Below are positions 49,648-58,480 of a DNA stretch of 64,000 nucleotides, piece after piece. Both the position numbers and the translations under genes were made by a program. The notes below the pieces were generated by a model. That model was not told the origin of the DNA. It did not search any database and saw only the letters and a list, made by a program, of their open reading frames with translations. Source of the stretch: Sinorhizobium chiapasense (GTDB lineage Bacteria > Pseudomonadota > Alphaproteobacteria > Rhizobiales > Rhizobiaceae); NCBI RefSeq assembly GCF_036488675.1, contig NZ_CP133148.1:3308001-3372000 (forward strand), read 5' to 3'. Every line of letters starts with the position of its first letter. Position 1 is the first letter of the stretch.

Positions 49648-50538
49648 ATGGACACCTTGACCCGTATCCGTGCCTTCATCGACGTCGTGGACGCGGAAGG
49701 CTTTTCAGCCGCCGCCCGGCGCATCGGAAAATCCAAGGCGCTTCTGTCGAAATATGTGCGTGAACTGGAAGACGAGCTCGGCGCCCTCCTGCTCAACCGC
49801 ACGACCCGGCAGTTCTCGCTGACCGAAGCCGGCCACACCTATTATCGCACGGCCTCGGAGATCCTGAAGGAGATCGACAACCTCGCCGATCTCGTGCGCG
49901 CCAACAATTCCGACCTGCGTGGCCGGCTGCGCATCACCGTGCCGCGGACATTCGTGGATGCCGATATCGGCCAGTCGCTGATCGACTTCGGCAAGCTGCA
50001 TCCCGAATTGTCGCTCGAAATCGTCTCTGACGACCGCTTCATCGACCTAGTGGAAGAAGGTTTCGACGTGGCGATCCGCATCACGCGGCTCGAGGATTCG
50101 ACGCTGATCGCGCGCAAGCTCGATGACTTCCAGGTGCTGCTCTGCGCCTCGCCGGACTTCGTGGAGAAGGTCGGCCCGCTCAAGCATCCGACCGAGCTTT
50201 CGAAAATCTCCTGCATTCTCGACACCAACGGCCGATCCTATTCGAACTGGCGCTTCGTCGAGGCGGATGGTTCTCCCTTCACGGTCCCGGTCGGCGGACC
50301 GATCGAAGTCAACAGTCCGCTTGCGTCTGCGCGCGCCGCCGTGACCGGTCTCGGGATTGCCCCGGTGCCGGATTTCATCGCCCGGCCGAAGATCCAGTCC
50401 GGTGAGTTGGTGACGTTGTTCGATGACTTTCTGCCCAAGGACCGCGGCATCTACGCGATCTACCCGCATCGGCGCTATCTGCCGGCCAAGGTGCGCACCT
50501 TCGTCGATTTCCTTCACGGCTGGTTCCGCTCGCGGTGA
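49648..50538 (+). CDS. LysR family transcriptional regulator
   Basis: This 296-residue regulator has an N-terminal helix-turn-helix (IRAFIDVVDAEGFSAAARRI, KSKALLSKYVRELEDELG) and a substrate-binding C-terminus. It is divergent from odc2 at about 700 nt and lies 99 nt upstream of the DUF1007/NicO pair on the same strand. Which of these it regulates is not visible. Confidence 0.92.
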   Translation: MDTLTRIRAFIDVVDAEGFSAAARRIGKSKALLSKYVRELEDELGALLLNRTTRQFSLTEAGHTYYRTASEILKEIDNLADLVRANNSDLRGRLRITVPRTFVDADIGQSLIDFGKLHPELSLEIVSDDRFIDLVEEGFDVAIRITRLEDSTLIARKLDDFQVLLCASPDFVEKVGPLKHPTELSKISCILDTNGRSYSNWRFVEADGSPFTVPVGGPIEVNSPLASARAAVTGLGIAPVPDFIARPKIQSGELVTLFDDFLPKDRGIYAIYPHRRYLPAKVRTFVDFLHGWFRSR

Positions 50539-50637
50539 CTGCGCAGGGCGACGCGCCGTCAAGTCCCAATTCCGTCCCATTTGCAGTACATTTCGAAGAC
50601 GATTCGTGCGGCTGACGCCGAAAAAGGATTCCACCCC

Positions 50638-51282
50638 ATGAGAACAAAGTGCCTCGCCATCGCCGGCCTTGCCACGCTTTTCGCGCCCGCATTGGCTGTC
50701 GCGCATCCGCACATTTTCGCCGAAGCGCGGTTGGAGATCGTTTCCGACGACAAGGGCGAGATCGGCGAACTGCGCAACGTCTGGCGCTTCGACGAGCTGT
50801 TTTCCGCAAGCGTCGTACTCGACTTCGACAAGAACTCGAACGCGACCCTCGACCCGGACGAGCTCAAGGAGGTCGGCCAGACGGTTCTCGAATCTCTTTC
50901 GGAATACAATTACTACACGACGATTCTCGACAACGGGAAATCCGTGAAGGTGAACAAGCCCGACAGCATTACCGTCGACTACAAGGACAACCAGCTCCTG
51001 ATGATCTTCGCGGTGAAGCCGGCAGAAGCGATGCCGCTCAAGGGCAAACTCTCCTTCGGCGTCTACGATCCGACGATGTACACGGCGATGGACTTCCCGA
51101 CCGACAACGATCTCTTGGTCGTCGGCGAGAAGATCGAGGCCTGCGAGCATAAGGTGGTCAGGCCCGATCCCGACGAAGTGCTCGCAGAAAACAAGGACAC
51201 CCTGACCGACGCCTTCTGGAACGACCCGACCGGCACCGACATGTCGAAGCTCTTTGCAACGAGGATCGAGGTCACATGCTGA
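50638..51282 (+). CDS. DUF1007 family periplasmic protein
   Basis: This 214-residue protein has a signal peptide (residues 1-22, ending ALAVA) directly followed by HPHIFAEARLEIVSD; the mature His-x-His N-terminus is a likely metal site. An EF-hand-like DFDKNSNATLDPDELKEVG is present. DUF1007 genes usually precede NicO-type nickel/cobalt transporters, as here, overlapping by 7 nt. Likely a periplasmic metal-binding partner of the transporter. Start ATG 50638 follows AAAGGA. Confidence 0.88.
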   Translation: MRTKCLAIAGLATLFAPALAVAHPHIFAEARLEIVSDDKGEIGELRNVWRFDELFSASVVLDFDKNSNATLDPDELKEVGQTVLESLSEYNYYTTILDNGKSVKVNKPDSITVDYKDNQLLMIFAVKPAEAMPLKGKLSFGVYDPTMYTAMDFPTDNDLLVVGEKIEACEHKVVRPDPDEVLAENKDTLTDAFWNDPTGTDMSKLFATRIEVTC

Positions 51283-52304
51283 ACGCACGCAGGATTGGCG
51301 GACCGCTAGCGGCTGCGCTTTTGCTGGCGGCCCTTTCCGCAACAGCGGCCGCGGCCCAGTCGCCGCTCGGCATCGGCACCGCCGAACCGTCGGTCCAGAC
51401 GACGGGTTTCCTCGGCGGTTTCTTTGCCTGGGTGAACACGGAGCAGCAGGGCTTCTACCGGATGCTGACCGGCACGCTCAAGGGCATGCGCGAGAACCCG
51501 TGGCAGCTCTGGTCGCTGATCGGCCTCTCCTTCGCCTATGGCGTGTTCCACGCGGCGGGTCCCGGACATGGCAAGGCAGTCATTTCCTCCTACATGATCG
51601 CCAACGAGACGGAACTTCGCCGCGGCGTCGTTCTCTCCTTTCTCTCGTCGATCCTGCAAGGCGTAGTGGCGATCCTCCTGATCGGCGCCGTCTATCTCCT
51701 GTTGCGCGGCTCATCGATCAGCATGACCGACGCCACCCACTCGCTTGAGGTCGCAAGCTACGCGCTGATCGCGGCGTTCGGAGGCTGGCTGGTCTTTCGC
51801 AAGCTGCGCTCGATGGGGCGCCCGGCTCCTGCCTCAACCGTCGACGCGCACACGGGGCACGGCCACCACCACGATCATCATGACCATGACGGTCACCACC
51901 ATCATCACGCCCACGCTTCCGGCGAGGTCTGCGCGACCTGCGGGCATGCCCATGCGCCGGACCCGGCCATGCTGAAGGGGGATCGTTTTGCGCTGAGCGA
52001 AGCCTGGTCCGCCGTCGTCGCCGTCGGCCTGCGTCCCTGCTCCGGCGCCTTGATCGTGCTCTCCTTCGCGCTTTTGAACGGACTCTATCTCGGTGGAGTT
52101 CTCTCGGTCTTCGCCATGTCGATCGGCACGGCGATCACGGTTTCCATCCTCGCCACCATGGCCGTCACCGCCAAGAGTTTCGCGCTCCGCTACGCCTCGA
52201 GCGGTTCGGCTGCCGCACGCATTTCCAACGGCATCGAGATCGCCGGTGCCGCGATGGTGCTGGTGCTTGGACTTGTGCTGCTGGGGGCTGCACTGCAGGG
52301 ATAG
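51276..52304 (+). CDS. NicO family nickel/cobalt transporter
   Basis: This 342-residue membrane protein has a signal-like first segment, then FHAAGPGHGKAVISSYM, the NicO signature with conserved His residues, and GLRPCSGALIVLSFALLNG in the second half. Between them a cytoplasmic or periplasmic loop (about residues 190-230) holds many His and a CATCGHAH pair. About six membrane helices. NicO members mediate nickel/cobalt efflux (RcnA) or uptake; direction cannot be read. Coupled to DUF1007. Confidence 0.9.
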   Translation: MLNARRIGGPLAAALLLAALSATAAAAQSPLGIGTAEPSVQTTGFLGGFFAWVNTEQQGFYRMLTGTLKGMRENPWQLWSLIGLSFAYGVFHAAGPGHGKAVISSYMIANETELRRGVVLSFLSSILQGVVAILLIGAVYLLLRGSSISMTDATHSLEVASYALIAAFGGWLVFRKLRSMGRPAPASTVDAHTGHGHHHDHHDHDGHHHHHAHASGEVCATCGHAHAPDPAMLKGDRFALSEAWSAVVAVGLRPCSGALIVLSFALLNGLYLGGVLSVFAMSIGTAITVSILATMAVTAKSFALRYASSGSAAARISNGIEIAGAAMVLVLGLVLLGAALQG

Positions 52305-52322
52305 AGCAAGTCCAGGATTTAC

Positions 52323-52428
52323 TAGAGCGCCGTGCGTTCAAGTGAACGCACAAAGGACGCTCTAGCACTTTGATTCTAGAGCATCTTATCCGCTTTCAGT
52401 GATTCCACTTGAAAGCGGGATGCACTAG
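52323..52428. repeat. Mosaic repeat module A, copy 3
   Basis: TAGAGCGCCGTGCGTTC, an inverted block, and CTTTCAGTGATTCCACTTG followed by a GATGCACTAG end. Same block order as 1754 and 9106. Confidence 0.75.
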
Positions 52429-52446
52429 CTTCCGAGGGTAGGTGAT

Positions 52447-52662
52447 TTACGGCCCGCGTCGGTGCTGATAGCGGGCGCGCAGCCAGAAAATCAGGAAGAA
52501 GCCGAGGACGAAGAGGGCGCCGAAGGCAGCGGCGAGCCATGGCGAAATATCGCCGAGCCAAAGCATCATCGACGGTAAGGCGAAGAAGCCGACGGCGACG
52601 GCGGCAAGAATAACCGCGGCCGCGATTGCGGCGGATCTTTCCTTTTTCTCAGGCGGATTCAA
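52447..52662 (-). CDS. Small two-helix membrane protein
   Basis: This 71-residue protein has a charged start (MNPPEKKERS), hydrophobic helix IAAAVILAAVAVGFFALPSM, a short loop, a second helix WLAAAFGALFVLGFFLIFWL and a basic tail (RARYQHRRG). Its first 14 nt overlap the end of the acetyltransferase gene, suggesting co-expression. No family recognised. Confidence 0.7.
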   Translation of the reverse strand: MNPPEKKERSAAIAAAVILAAVAVGFFALPSMMLWLGDISPWLAAAFGALFVLGFFLIFWLRARYQHRRGP

Positions 52663-53356
52663 GTTCGCTCCTTGCCTTCATGTCGGCGCGAATATCCTTG
52701 AGGCACCGCTTCTGCCTGCCATCGCCGTAGAAGTTCTCGGGCGACAGCCAGGCTTCGAATGCAGCCTTGATGAGCGGCCACTCGCTGTCGATGATCGAGA
52801 ACCAGGCGGTATCGCGGTTGGCGTGCTTCGAAATCATATGCTGGCGGAAAATGCCTTCGAACGTGAAACCTAGGCGCGCCGCCGTGGTGCGGCTCGGTTG
52901 GTTCTCGCTGTGGCATTTCCATTCGTATCGGCGATAGCCGAGGTCCTCGAAAACATGCCGAGCCATCAGGTATTGCGCCTCCGTCGACAGCGTCGAGCGC
53001 GCCATCAGAGGGCCGTGCGCAACGGCGCCGACTTCCACGACGCCGTTGGCGGGGTCCGCGCGCATATAGTTCGCCATGCCGACGACCTTGCCGGTCGACT
53101 TGTCGCGGAACACTTCGGTGACCCAGCCGGATTTCTCCTGCGCCGCCGTCAGCCACGCGTCGAATGCTTCGATGCCGGAAAAGTCGTCCTGGGTGAAATA
53201 CTTCAGCAGCGGGTTGATGGCCAAGCCGCCGAAGGCGTCGTCCCAGAGCGCCTTCAGGTGCTGGGCACGGTCATAGGGTTCCAGCCGAACGTTTCGGCCC
53301 TCGATGAAAACCGGCCGCGGGGCCGGACATCCCTTCCAGTTGGAAAGATCGCGCAT
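52649..53356 (-). CDS. GNAT family N-acetyltransferase (RimJ/RimL-like)
   Basis: This 235-residue acetyltransferase carries GRNVRLEPYDRAQH at the start, VVEVGAVAHGPLMARS, YRRYEWKCHSENQPSRTTAA and RLGFTFEGIFRQHM, typical of the Acetyltransf_3 (ribosomal-protein acetylase) subgroup. Start at ATG 53356 with GGAG 6 nt upstream; the preceding TTG is less well spaced. Confidence 0.88.
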   Translation of the reverse strand: MRDLSNWKGCPAPRPVFIEGRNVRLEPYDRAQHLKALWDDAFGGLAINPLLKYFTQDDFSGIEAFDAWLTAAQEKSGWVTEVFRDKSTGKVVGMANYMRADPANGVVEVGAVAHGPLMARSTLSTEAQYLMARHVFEDLGYRRYEWKCHSENQPSRTTAARLGFTFEGIFRQHMISKHANRDTAWFSIIDSEWPLIKAAFEAWLSPENFYGDGRQKRCLKDIRADMKARSELESA

Positions 53357-53506
53357 CAACCACTCCGAATCCTTGTCTGTTCCGCAGATAGGGCAGATGC
53401 GGAACGGTTACAAATTCAAACTGGTGATGAAATCATGAAGCGATCGCGCGCCGCGCGTCTTCCTGCCTCGAGGAGGCGGCGCATTCGGTTAAGGCACACG
53501 CGGCGG

Positions 53507-54211
53507 TCAGGCCGGGATTTTGGCCCCCGAAACCGTCGCCTCGATGTGATCGACGAGCGCGTCGGGAAGCCCGAGACGGCCGGCGAGCAGGTCGAGATAG
53601 CCGCGTTCTGCCCGGCTCTCCGGTTCGATCGCGAGGCGCGACGCGGTGTAGATCTCCACGCGCTGCTCCTCCGTCGTGGCGGCGGCGACGATCGCATCGA
53701 GATCGACCGGATTGGCGAGTTCCGCTTCGAGGAAGGCCGCCGCGTCGGCCGAGAGGCCGGAAACCGACAGCTTGTCCATGATGTGGCCGCGCTCGGTCTC
53801 GTCGATATGGCCGTCGGCACGCGAAGCGGCGATCATGGCACGCACCAGGATCAGGGCAAAATCGTTGCTCACCGCTGCCGGTGCCGTGAAGCCGGAGTCG
53901 GACGGCGGCGGCAAGAGTTCCGGCGTCGACTGCGCGGCCGGTTCGGCGGCCGGCGCCTTGCCGGCCTGATAGTTCTTGTAAGCTTGATAGCCAAGCCCCG
54001 CGATCGCAGCGAGGCCGCCGAGCACGGCCGCATTGCCCGCGAGCTGACGGCCGGACTTCGTTCCGAGAAGAACCGCCGCAATGGCGCCTGTGGCAAGCGG
54101 ATTGTCTTTGGCGAGCTTCGTCACCTGGTCGGCCCGGTCGCGGACCGTGCCGCCGGCACCCGGCACCTGCGAACCCAAGAACTGATCCAGCAACTTCTTC
54201 GCGTCGAACAT
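53507..54211 (-). CDS. TerB/DUF533-like protein
   Basis: This 234-residue protein begins MFDAKKLLDQFLG, has a glycine- and alanine-rich hydrophobic central segment (AGNAAVLGGLAAIAGLGYQA), a Pro/Ala-rich linker, and a C-terminal TerB-like helical domain with MIAASRADGHIDETE, whose acidic residues may bind metal. The family (DUF533) is widespread and functionally uncharacterised; inner-membrane association is likely. Confidence 0.85.
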   Translation of the reverse strand: MFDAKKLLDQFLGSQVPGAGGTVRDRADQVTKLAKDNPLATGAIAAVLLGTKSGRQLAGNAAVLGGLAAIAGLGYQAYKNYQAGKAPAAEPAAQSTPELLPPPSDSGFTAPAAVSNDFALILVRAMIAASRADGHIDETERGHIMDKLSVSGLSADAAAFLEAELANPVDLDAIVAAATTEEQRVEIYTASRLAIEPESRAERGYLDLLAGRLGLPDALVDHIEATVSGAKIPA

Positions 54212-54328
54212 GGCTTCGCTCCTCTTTGGTTACCGCGACGGCAAAAAAAGCTCTCCCGCTCCGGCATCATTGTCAGCGGATTGAGACATAGGAACGTTGC
54301 GAGGAAAATACAAATTCACGTCGAAGAT

Positions 54329-54354
54329 GAAAAAGCCGGGCAAATGCCCGGCCG
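54329..54354 (-). terminator. Rho-independent terminator of eda
   Basis: On the minus strand GCCGGGC-ATTT-GCCCGGC followed by TTTTTC, 50 nt after the eda stop codon. Confidence 0.88.
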
Positions 54355-54403
54355 TTGCACATCTCGGTTACCCTAAGCGCCGTGCGTCTGATCCGTCGCG
54401 CGA

Positions 54404-55042
54404 TCACCCCTTCAGAGCGTACGCTTCTGCGGCAAGTTTCGTGATGCCAGCCCAATCTCCCTTCGCCACCAGTTCCTTCGGCGCCACCCAGGAGCCACCG
54501 ACACAGACGACGTTCGGCAGCGACAGGTAGTCACGCGCATTGCCAAGCGAGATGCCGCCGGTCGGGCAGAACAGGGTGCCGGCGAGCGGCGAGGAAAGCG
54601 ACTTCAGATAGGCGGCACCGCCCGCCTGCTCGGCCGGAAAGAACTTCATGACCTGATAGCCTTCCTCGCGCAGCCCCATCACTTCGCTCGCCGTCGCCGC
54701 CCCCGGCAGCAGCGGCACGTCGTGGTCATTGGCAACTTCGATCAATTCCTGGGTCGTGCCGGGGCTAACGATGAACTGCGATCCTGCCTCGACCGCCTGC
54801 TCGAACTGGCCGGCATTGAGGATCGTGCCGGCACCGGCGACGGCGCCCTCGACCTCGGTGGCAACCGCGCGGATCGCATCCAGCGCCGCCTGGGTGCGCA
54901 GCGTGATCTCGATCGCCTTCAAACCGCCGGCGACGAGTGCCCGCGCCAACGGCACGGCGGTCGCCGCATCGTCGATGACCAGCACCGGAACCACCGGTTG
55001 CAGCTTGAGGATGGAGAGAAGCTTGTCGGTTTTCGCGCTCAT
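54404..55042 (-). CDS. eda: 2-keto-3-deoxy-6-phosphogluconate aldolase
   Basis: This 212-residue class I aldolase splits KDPG to pyruvate and glyceraldehyde-3-phosphate in the Entner-Doudoroff pathway, the main glucose route of rhizobia. VPVLVIDDA with the catalytic Glu in AIEITLRT, the GAGTILN loop, and the Schiff-base Lys in VMKFFPAEQAGG are present. Start at 55042 (MSAKTDKLLS); upstream codons lack similarity. Divergent from the CYTH gene. Confidence 0.94.
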   Translation of the reverse strand: MSAKTDKLLSILKLQPVVPVLVIDDAATAVPLARALVAGGLKAIEITLRTQAALDAIRAVATEVEGAVAGAGTILNAGQFEQAVEAGSQFIVSPGTTQELIEVANDHDVPLLPGAATASEVMGLREEGYQVMKFFPAEQAGGAAYLKSLSSPLAGTLFCPTGGISLGNARDYLSLPNVVCVGGSWVAPKELVAKGDWAGITKLAAEAYALKG

Positions 55043-55244
55043 GCCGGTCACCCTTTTAAAACGATTGAATGCTGCGCCTCGCATACTCCCCCCGGCCGCC
55101 CTTGTCGAGACCGAAGGTCGTGAACACAACCTCGCCTTATAACAGCGGAAAATAAAATATCATCGGCAACAAAGAGATGGCTTGAGCGTTGGTGATAAAA
55201 CGATAACTTATCCGCGGTCCACCTCTCGAAATGGCGGGAAATCC

Positions 55245-55718
55245 ATGGCGAAGGAGATAGAGCGTAAGTTTCTCGTCGCTTCCAGCGGCTGGCAGGAGCA
55301 CGCAGACAAGGGCATAAGACTGCAACAAGCATACATCGTCACCATGGAAGACCGCTCCGTCCGTGTGCGAATCCATGGCAACAAATGGGCGCGCCTGACC
55401 ATCAAGATCGGCAAGTCGGCGCTGGTCCGCAACGAATACGAATACGATCTGCCCATGGACGACGCCCGCGAACTGCTGACCCAGGCGGTCGGCATCGTTA
55501 TCGAAAAGCGCCGCTATCGCGTGCCGCACAAGGGTTTTACCTGGGAAGTCGACGTCTACGAAGGGGCGCTCGCGGGACTTGTCGTCGCCGAGGTCGAGAT
55601 GAAGCGGGAAACGGATCTGCCCGCGCTGCCGCAGTGGCTGGGGCGCGAGATTACCGGAGACCGCCGCTATTCCAACCAGGCGCTTGCTACAGAGGGGCTG
55701 CTGGAAGCGCAATCATGA
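55245..55718 (+). CDS. CYTH domain protein (triphosphate tunnel family)
   Basis: This 157-residue protein begins MAKEIERKFLV, containing the ExExK motif of CYTH proteins, with alternating charged strands (VRVRIHGNKWARLTIK, EVDVYEGALAGLVVAEVE) lining a triphosphate-binding tunnel. Members hydrolyse inorganic triphosphate or nucleoside triphosphates; some are class IV cyclases. The gene overlaps the CHAD gene by 4 nt (ATGA). Confidence 0.9.
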   Translation: MAKEIERKFLVASSGWQEHADKGIRLQQAYIVTMEDRSVRVRIHGNKWARLTIKIGKSALVRNEYEYDLPMDDARELLTQAVGIVIEKRRYRVPHKGFTWEVDVYEGALAGLVVAEVEMKRETDLPALPQWLGREITGDRRYSNQALATEGLLEAQS

Positions 55719-56623
55719 GTTATGCGTTCAATCCGGACCGACCTTTCACTGAGGATTTCCGGGCCGTCGGCGCCGAGCAGATCGAGCGAGCGGTGACGGT
55801 CCTCCAGGATCAGCCGGACGGCGTGCACGAGGCGATCCACGACGCCCGCAAGAATTTCAAGCACCTGCGTTCGCTCTACCGGCTCGTCTCCGCCGACGCG
55901 TCCGATTTCCACAAGCAGGAAAATGCGCGCATCCGCGACATGGCGCGCAATCTCTCGAACGTGCGCGACGCGGCAGCGCTTGTCGAGAACGCCAACTATC
56001 TGCGCACCCATGCGGCAAGCGAAGAGCAGCAGGTCGCGCTCGACAAGGTCTGCTCGATCCTGGCGGCACGACGCGACCGGATCGCCGAGAACGAAACGGA
56101 TCTGGACGGAAAGATCGAGGCGACCATCGCCAATTGCGAAGAGGCGCTTGCGGCGCTGGCCGATGTTTCCTTCGACGACGGGAGGCGCAAAACCGCGCGC
56201 CGTCTGGAGAAGGGTTGGCGGCGAACGCTGAAGCGGGCTGCACGCGCCAGGGCGGCCTGCAAGAGTGACACCGATCCCGCAGTCTTCCACGAACTGCGCA
56301 AGCGCGCGCAGGACTATCGCTTGCAACTGGCGCTGCTGCGTGCGGTATGGCCCTCGGCGATGCAGGCCAAAAGAGCCGACACGAAAGAGATGGTCGACGT
56401 GCTCGGCCATTTGAACGACCTCGCGACGTTGACGTCGCTGATCAACGAGCAGCCGGAACTGGCCGGCGACAGCCAGAACCAGGCGCAATTGCTCTCCGCC
56501 GTCATGGCCCGGCAAGAGCAATTGCGGCATGACGCTTTGCGCCAGGCGAAGGCTGTCTTCCTCGACAAACCGAAGAGCGAGAGCCGCACGGTGGAATTGC
56601 TCTGGCTCGAGGCAGGGCGCTAG
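55715..56623 (+). CDS. CHAD domain protein
   Basis: This 302-residue helical protein carries the CHAD pattern of conserved His residues: VHEAIHDARKNFKHLRSLYR, VRDAAAL, and FHELRKRAQDYRLQL near the middle. CHAD domains bind polyphosphate, and CHAD proteins go to polyphosphate granules. Here it is a separate gene coupled to a CYTH gene, although the two are fused in many bacteria. The TAG stop adjoins a TAGAGCGG motif. Confidence 0.9.
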   Translation: MSYAFNPDRPFTEDFRAVGAEQIERAVTVLQDQPDGVHEAIHDARKNFKHLRSLYRLVSADASDFHKQENARIRDMARNLSNVRDAAALVENANYLRTHAASEEQQVALDKVCSILAARRDRIAENETDLDGKIEATIANCEEALAALADVSFDDGRRKTARRLEKGWRRTLKRAARARAACKSDTDPAVFHELRKRAQDYRLQLALLRAVWPSAMQAKRADTKEMVDVLGHLNDLATLTSLINEQPELAGDSQNQAQLLSAVMARQEQLRHDALRQAKAVFLDKPKSESRTVELLWLEAGR

Positions 56624-56719
56624 AGCGGAAGCTCACACGCGCGGGCAATTTGCCCCCATCCGTCTGCCGGCAGCTTCTCTCCGCAAACGAGGCGAAGGCG
56701 CTTGCGGCGCGCTCCCACT

Positions 56720-56750
56720 TGCCTCTCCCCGCGTGCGGGGGTGAGGGGCA
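56720..56750. repeat. REP-like palindrome
   Basis: CCTCTCCCCGCGTGCGGGGGTGAGGGG, a degenerate member of the same palindrome family as 18815 and 45026, between the CHAD gene and trhO. Confidence 0.6.
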
Positions 56751-56827
56751 ATCTTAGGCAAGGCGCAATCTGAGGTGCGATTCGCCGCAATTGCGCTTGG
56801 CGTCCGAAAGCTGTATTTGCGGAGCCC

Positions 56828-57802
56828 ATGACCGACATATCCACGACAGCGCGCCCAAAGACGCAAGGTCCAGAGGCACGAGGCGCAGAGGCACAGGGCC
56901 AGTTCCTGGTGGCAGCGCTTTACCATTTCGTTTCCTTCCCGCGCTTTGCCGATTTCCGCGAGCCGCTGCAGGCGGTCTGCGACGCGAACGGTGTGAAGGG
57001 TACGCTGCTCGTCGCGCATGAGGGCATCAACGGCACGATCGCCGGCTCCGACGACGGCATTGCCGCGGTACTCGCCTACCTGCGTGGGCAGCCGGAACTC
57101 ACCCGTCTCGAACACAAGGAAAGCCGCGCTTCGGCGATGCCGTTCCTGCGCATGAAGGTGCGGCTCAAGAAAGAGATCGTCACCATGGGCGTCGAGGATA
57201 TCGACCCCAACAAGGTGGTCGGCACCTATGTCGAGCCGAAGGATTGGAACGCGCTGATCTCCGATCCGGACACGCTGGTGATCGACACGCGCAACGATTA
57301 CGAGACGGCGATCGGCCTTTTCCGCGGCGCCGTCGACCCGAAGACCAAGACCTTCCGCGAATTTCCCGATTGGGTACGCAACAATACCGGCCTGCACAAC
57401 AAGCCGAAGATCGCGATGTATTGCACCGGCGGTATTCGTTGCGAGAAGGCGACGGCTTTCATGAAGGAGCAGGGCTTCGAAGAGGTCTATCACCTGAAAG
57501 GCGGCATCCTCAAATATCTCGAGGAGATCCCCGAAACGCAAAGCCTCTGGGACGGTGCATGCTTCGTCTTCGACGAGCGCGTTTCCGTTACCCACGGCCT
57601 CGCAGAAGGCGAGCACACGCTCTGCCATGCCTGCCGCCAGCCCCTGACGGCGGAAGACCTGTTATCTCCTCTCCACGAGGAAGGCGTCTCCTGCATCCAT
57701 TGTCATGAGACCCGCACCGACGAGGACCGCGAGCGCTATCGCGAACGGCAGAAGCAGATCGCACTGGCGAAAAAGCGCGGCGAGCGGCATTTGGGAAGCT
57801 GA
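56828..57802 (+). CDS. trhO: tRNA uridine(34) hydroxylase, rhodanese type
   Basis: This 324-residue protein matches TrhO (YceA), which makes 5-hydroxyuridine at position 34 of some tRNAs using oxygen. An N-terminal acylphosphatase-like domain ([27 protein letters not shown]) precedes a rhodanese domain ([19 protein letters not shown]) with the essential Cys in [13 protein letters not shown]-terminal Cys-rich part ([14 protein letters not shown]) may bind metal. The polar first 25 residues are poorly conserved in the family, so the real start might be later. Confidence 0.93.
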   Translation: MTDISTTARPKTQGPEARGAEAQGQFLVAALYHFVSFPRFADFREPLQAVCDANGVKGTLLVAHEGINGTIAGSDDGIAAVLAYLRGQPELTRLEHKESRASAMPFLRMKVRLKKEIVTMGVEDIDPNKVVGTYVEPKDWNALISDPDTLVIDTRNDYETAIGLFRGAVDPKTKTFREFPDWVRNNTGLHNKPKIAMYCTGGIRCEKATAFMKEQGFEEVYHLKGGILKYLEEIPETQSLWDGACFVFDERVSVTHGLAEGEHTLCHACRQPLTAEDLLSPLHEEGVSCIHCHETRTDEDRERYRERQKQIALAKKRGERHLGS

Positions 57803-57850
57803 GGCGGCATTCGGGCCTCGGCGGGCATTTCCCACTGGTCAGCCGAGCAC

Positions 57851-57900
57851 ATCCCCCACTGCCCCTGCCGGGCATCTCGGCCGCTCGAAGATGCCCGCCG
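57851..57900. repeat. Degenerate palindromic element
   Basis: CCCCTGCCGGGCATCTCGG followed by GAAGATGCCCGCCG, related to the arms of the pgm-glgX inverted repeat. It lies between trhO and the GFA gene stops. Confidence 0.55.
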
Positions 57901-57906
57901 CGCCGG

Positions 57907-58314
57907 TCAACCCGGCAACGTTTCACACTCGTCGACAGCGATGACAAGCCTGTCCCAATGCGGGCGGCTGCGCGTGAATACCGCATCGGTCGGCTGGAAC
58001 AACGATGTGTCGTCCAACGTGCCGGCATAGATCGTCCACCGATCGTCACCGGGCGGACCGCCGCTAAAGATCTGGCTTCCACAAGTGGAGCAGAAGTAGC
58101 GGATCGTGACGTTGCCGCTCTCGGCCCGCTTCTGGTACGGCCGGACCTCGCCGGTGAAGCCGACGTCTGCACGCGAGAAGATCATGTAGCAGCAATGGCC
58201 GGTTCCGGTCGCCCTCTGGCAATCACGGCAATGGCAGAAGCCGGAATAGAGAGGCGCGTTCCTTGCCTCGTAGCGCACCGCGCCGCAGAGGCATCCACCC
58301 TTTATAGCACTCAT
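57907..58314 (-). CDS. GFA (CENP-V) family zinc protein
   Basis: This 135-residue protein begins MSAIKGGCLCGAVRYEA and carries CHCRDCQRAT and FCSTCGSQIF, the Cys sets that bind zinc in the family named after glutathione-dependent formaldehyde-activating enzyme. True Gfa activity is disputed for the family, so only membership is claimed. ATG 58314 has GGAGG 7 nt upstream. Confidence 0.9.
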   Translation of the reverse strand: MSAIKGGCLCGAVRYEARNAPLYSGFCHCRDCQRATGTGHCCYMIFSRADVGFTGEVRPYQKRAESGNVTIRYFCSTCGSQIFSGGPPGDDRWTIYAGTLDDTSLFQPTDAVFTRSRPHWDRLVIAVDECETLPG

Positions 58315-58411
58315 GTCATGTCCTCCCGGAAACGCCCGGAGGATAACGAAGCGGATTTCGCGGTCAAAGAAAAACCGCGCGCCGACGTACGGCGCGCGGT
58401 CCATCATAAGT

Positions 58412-58463
58412 TGGAGCGGGATGCGGGCGGAAAACCGCTCACACTTTTCCTCATCCCGCTCTT
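58412..58463. repeat. Mosaic repeat module B copy
   Basis: TGGAGCGGGATGCGGGCGG, AAAACCGCTCACACTTTTCC, then CATCCCGCTC. Inverted relative to 1857-1909. It lies just downstream of metQ. Confidence 0.75.
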
Positions 58464-58480
58464 CTGTTCAACGAACAGGC

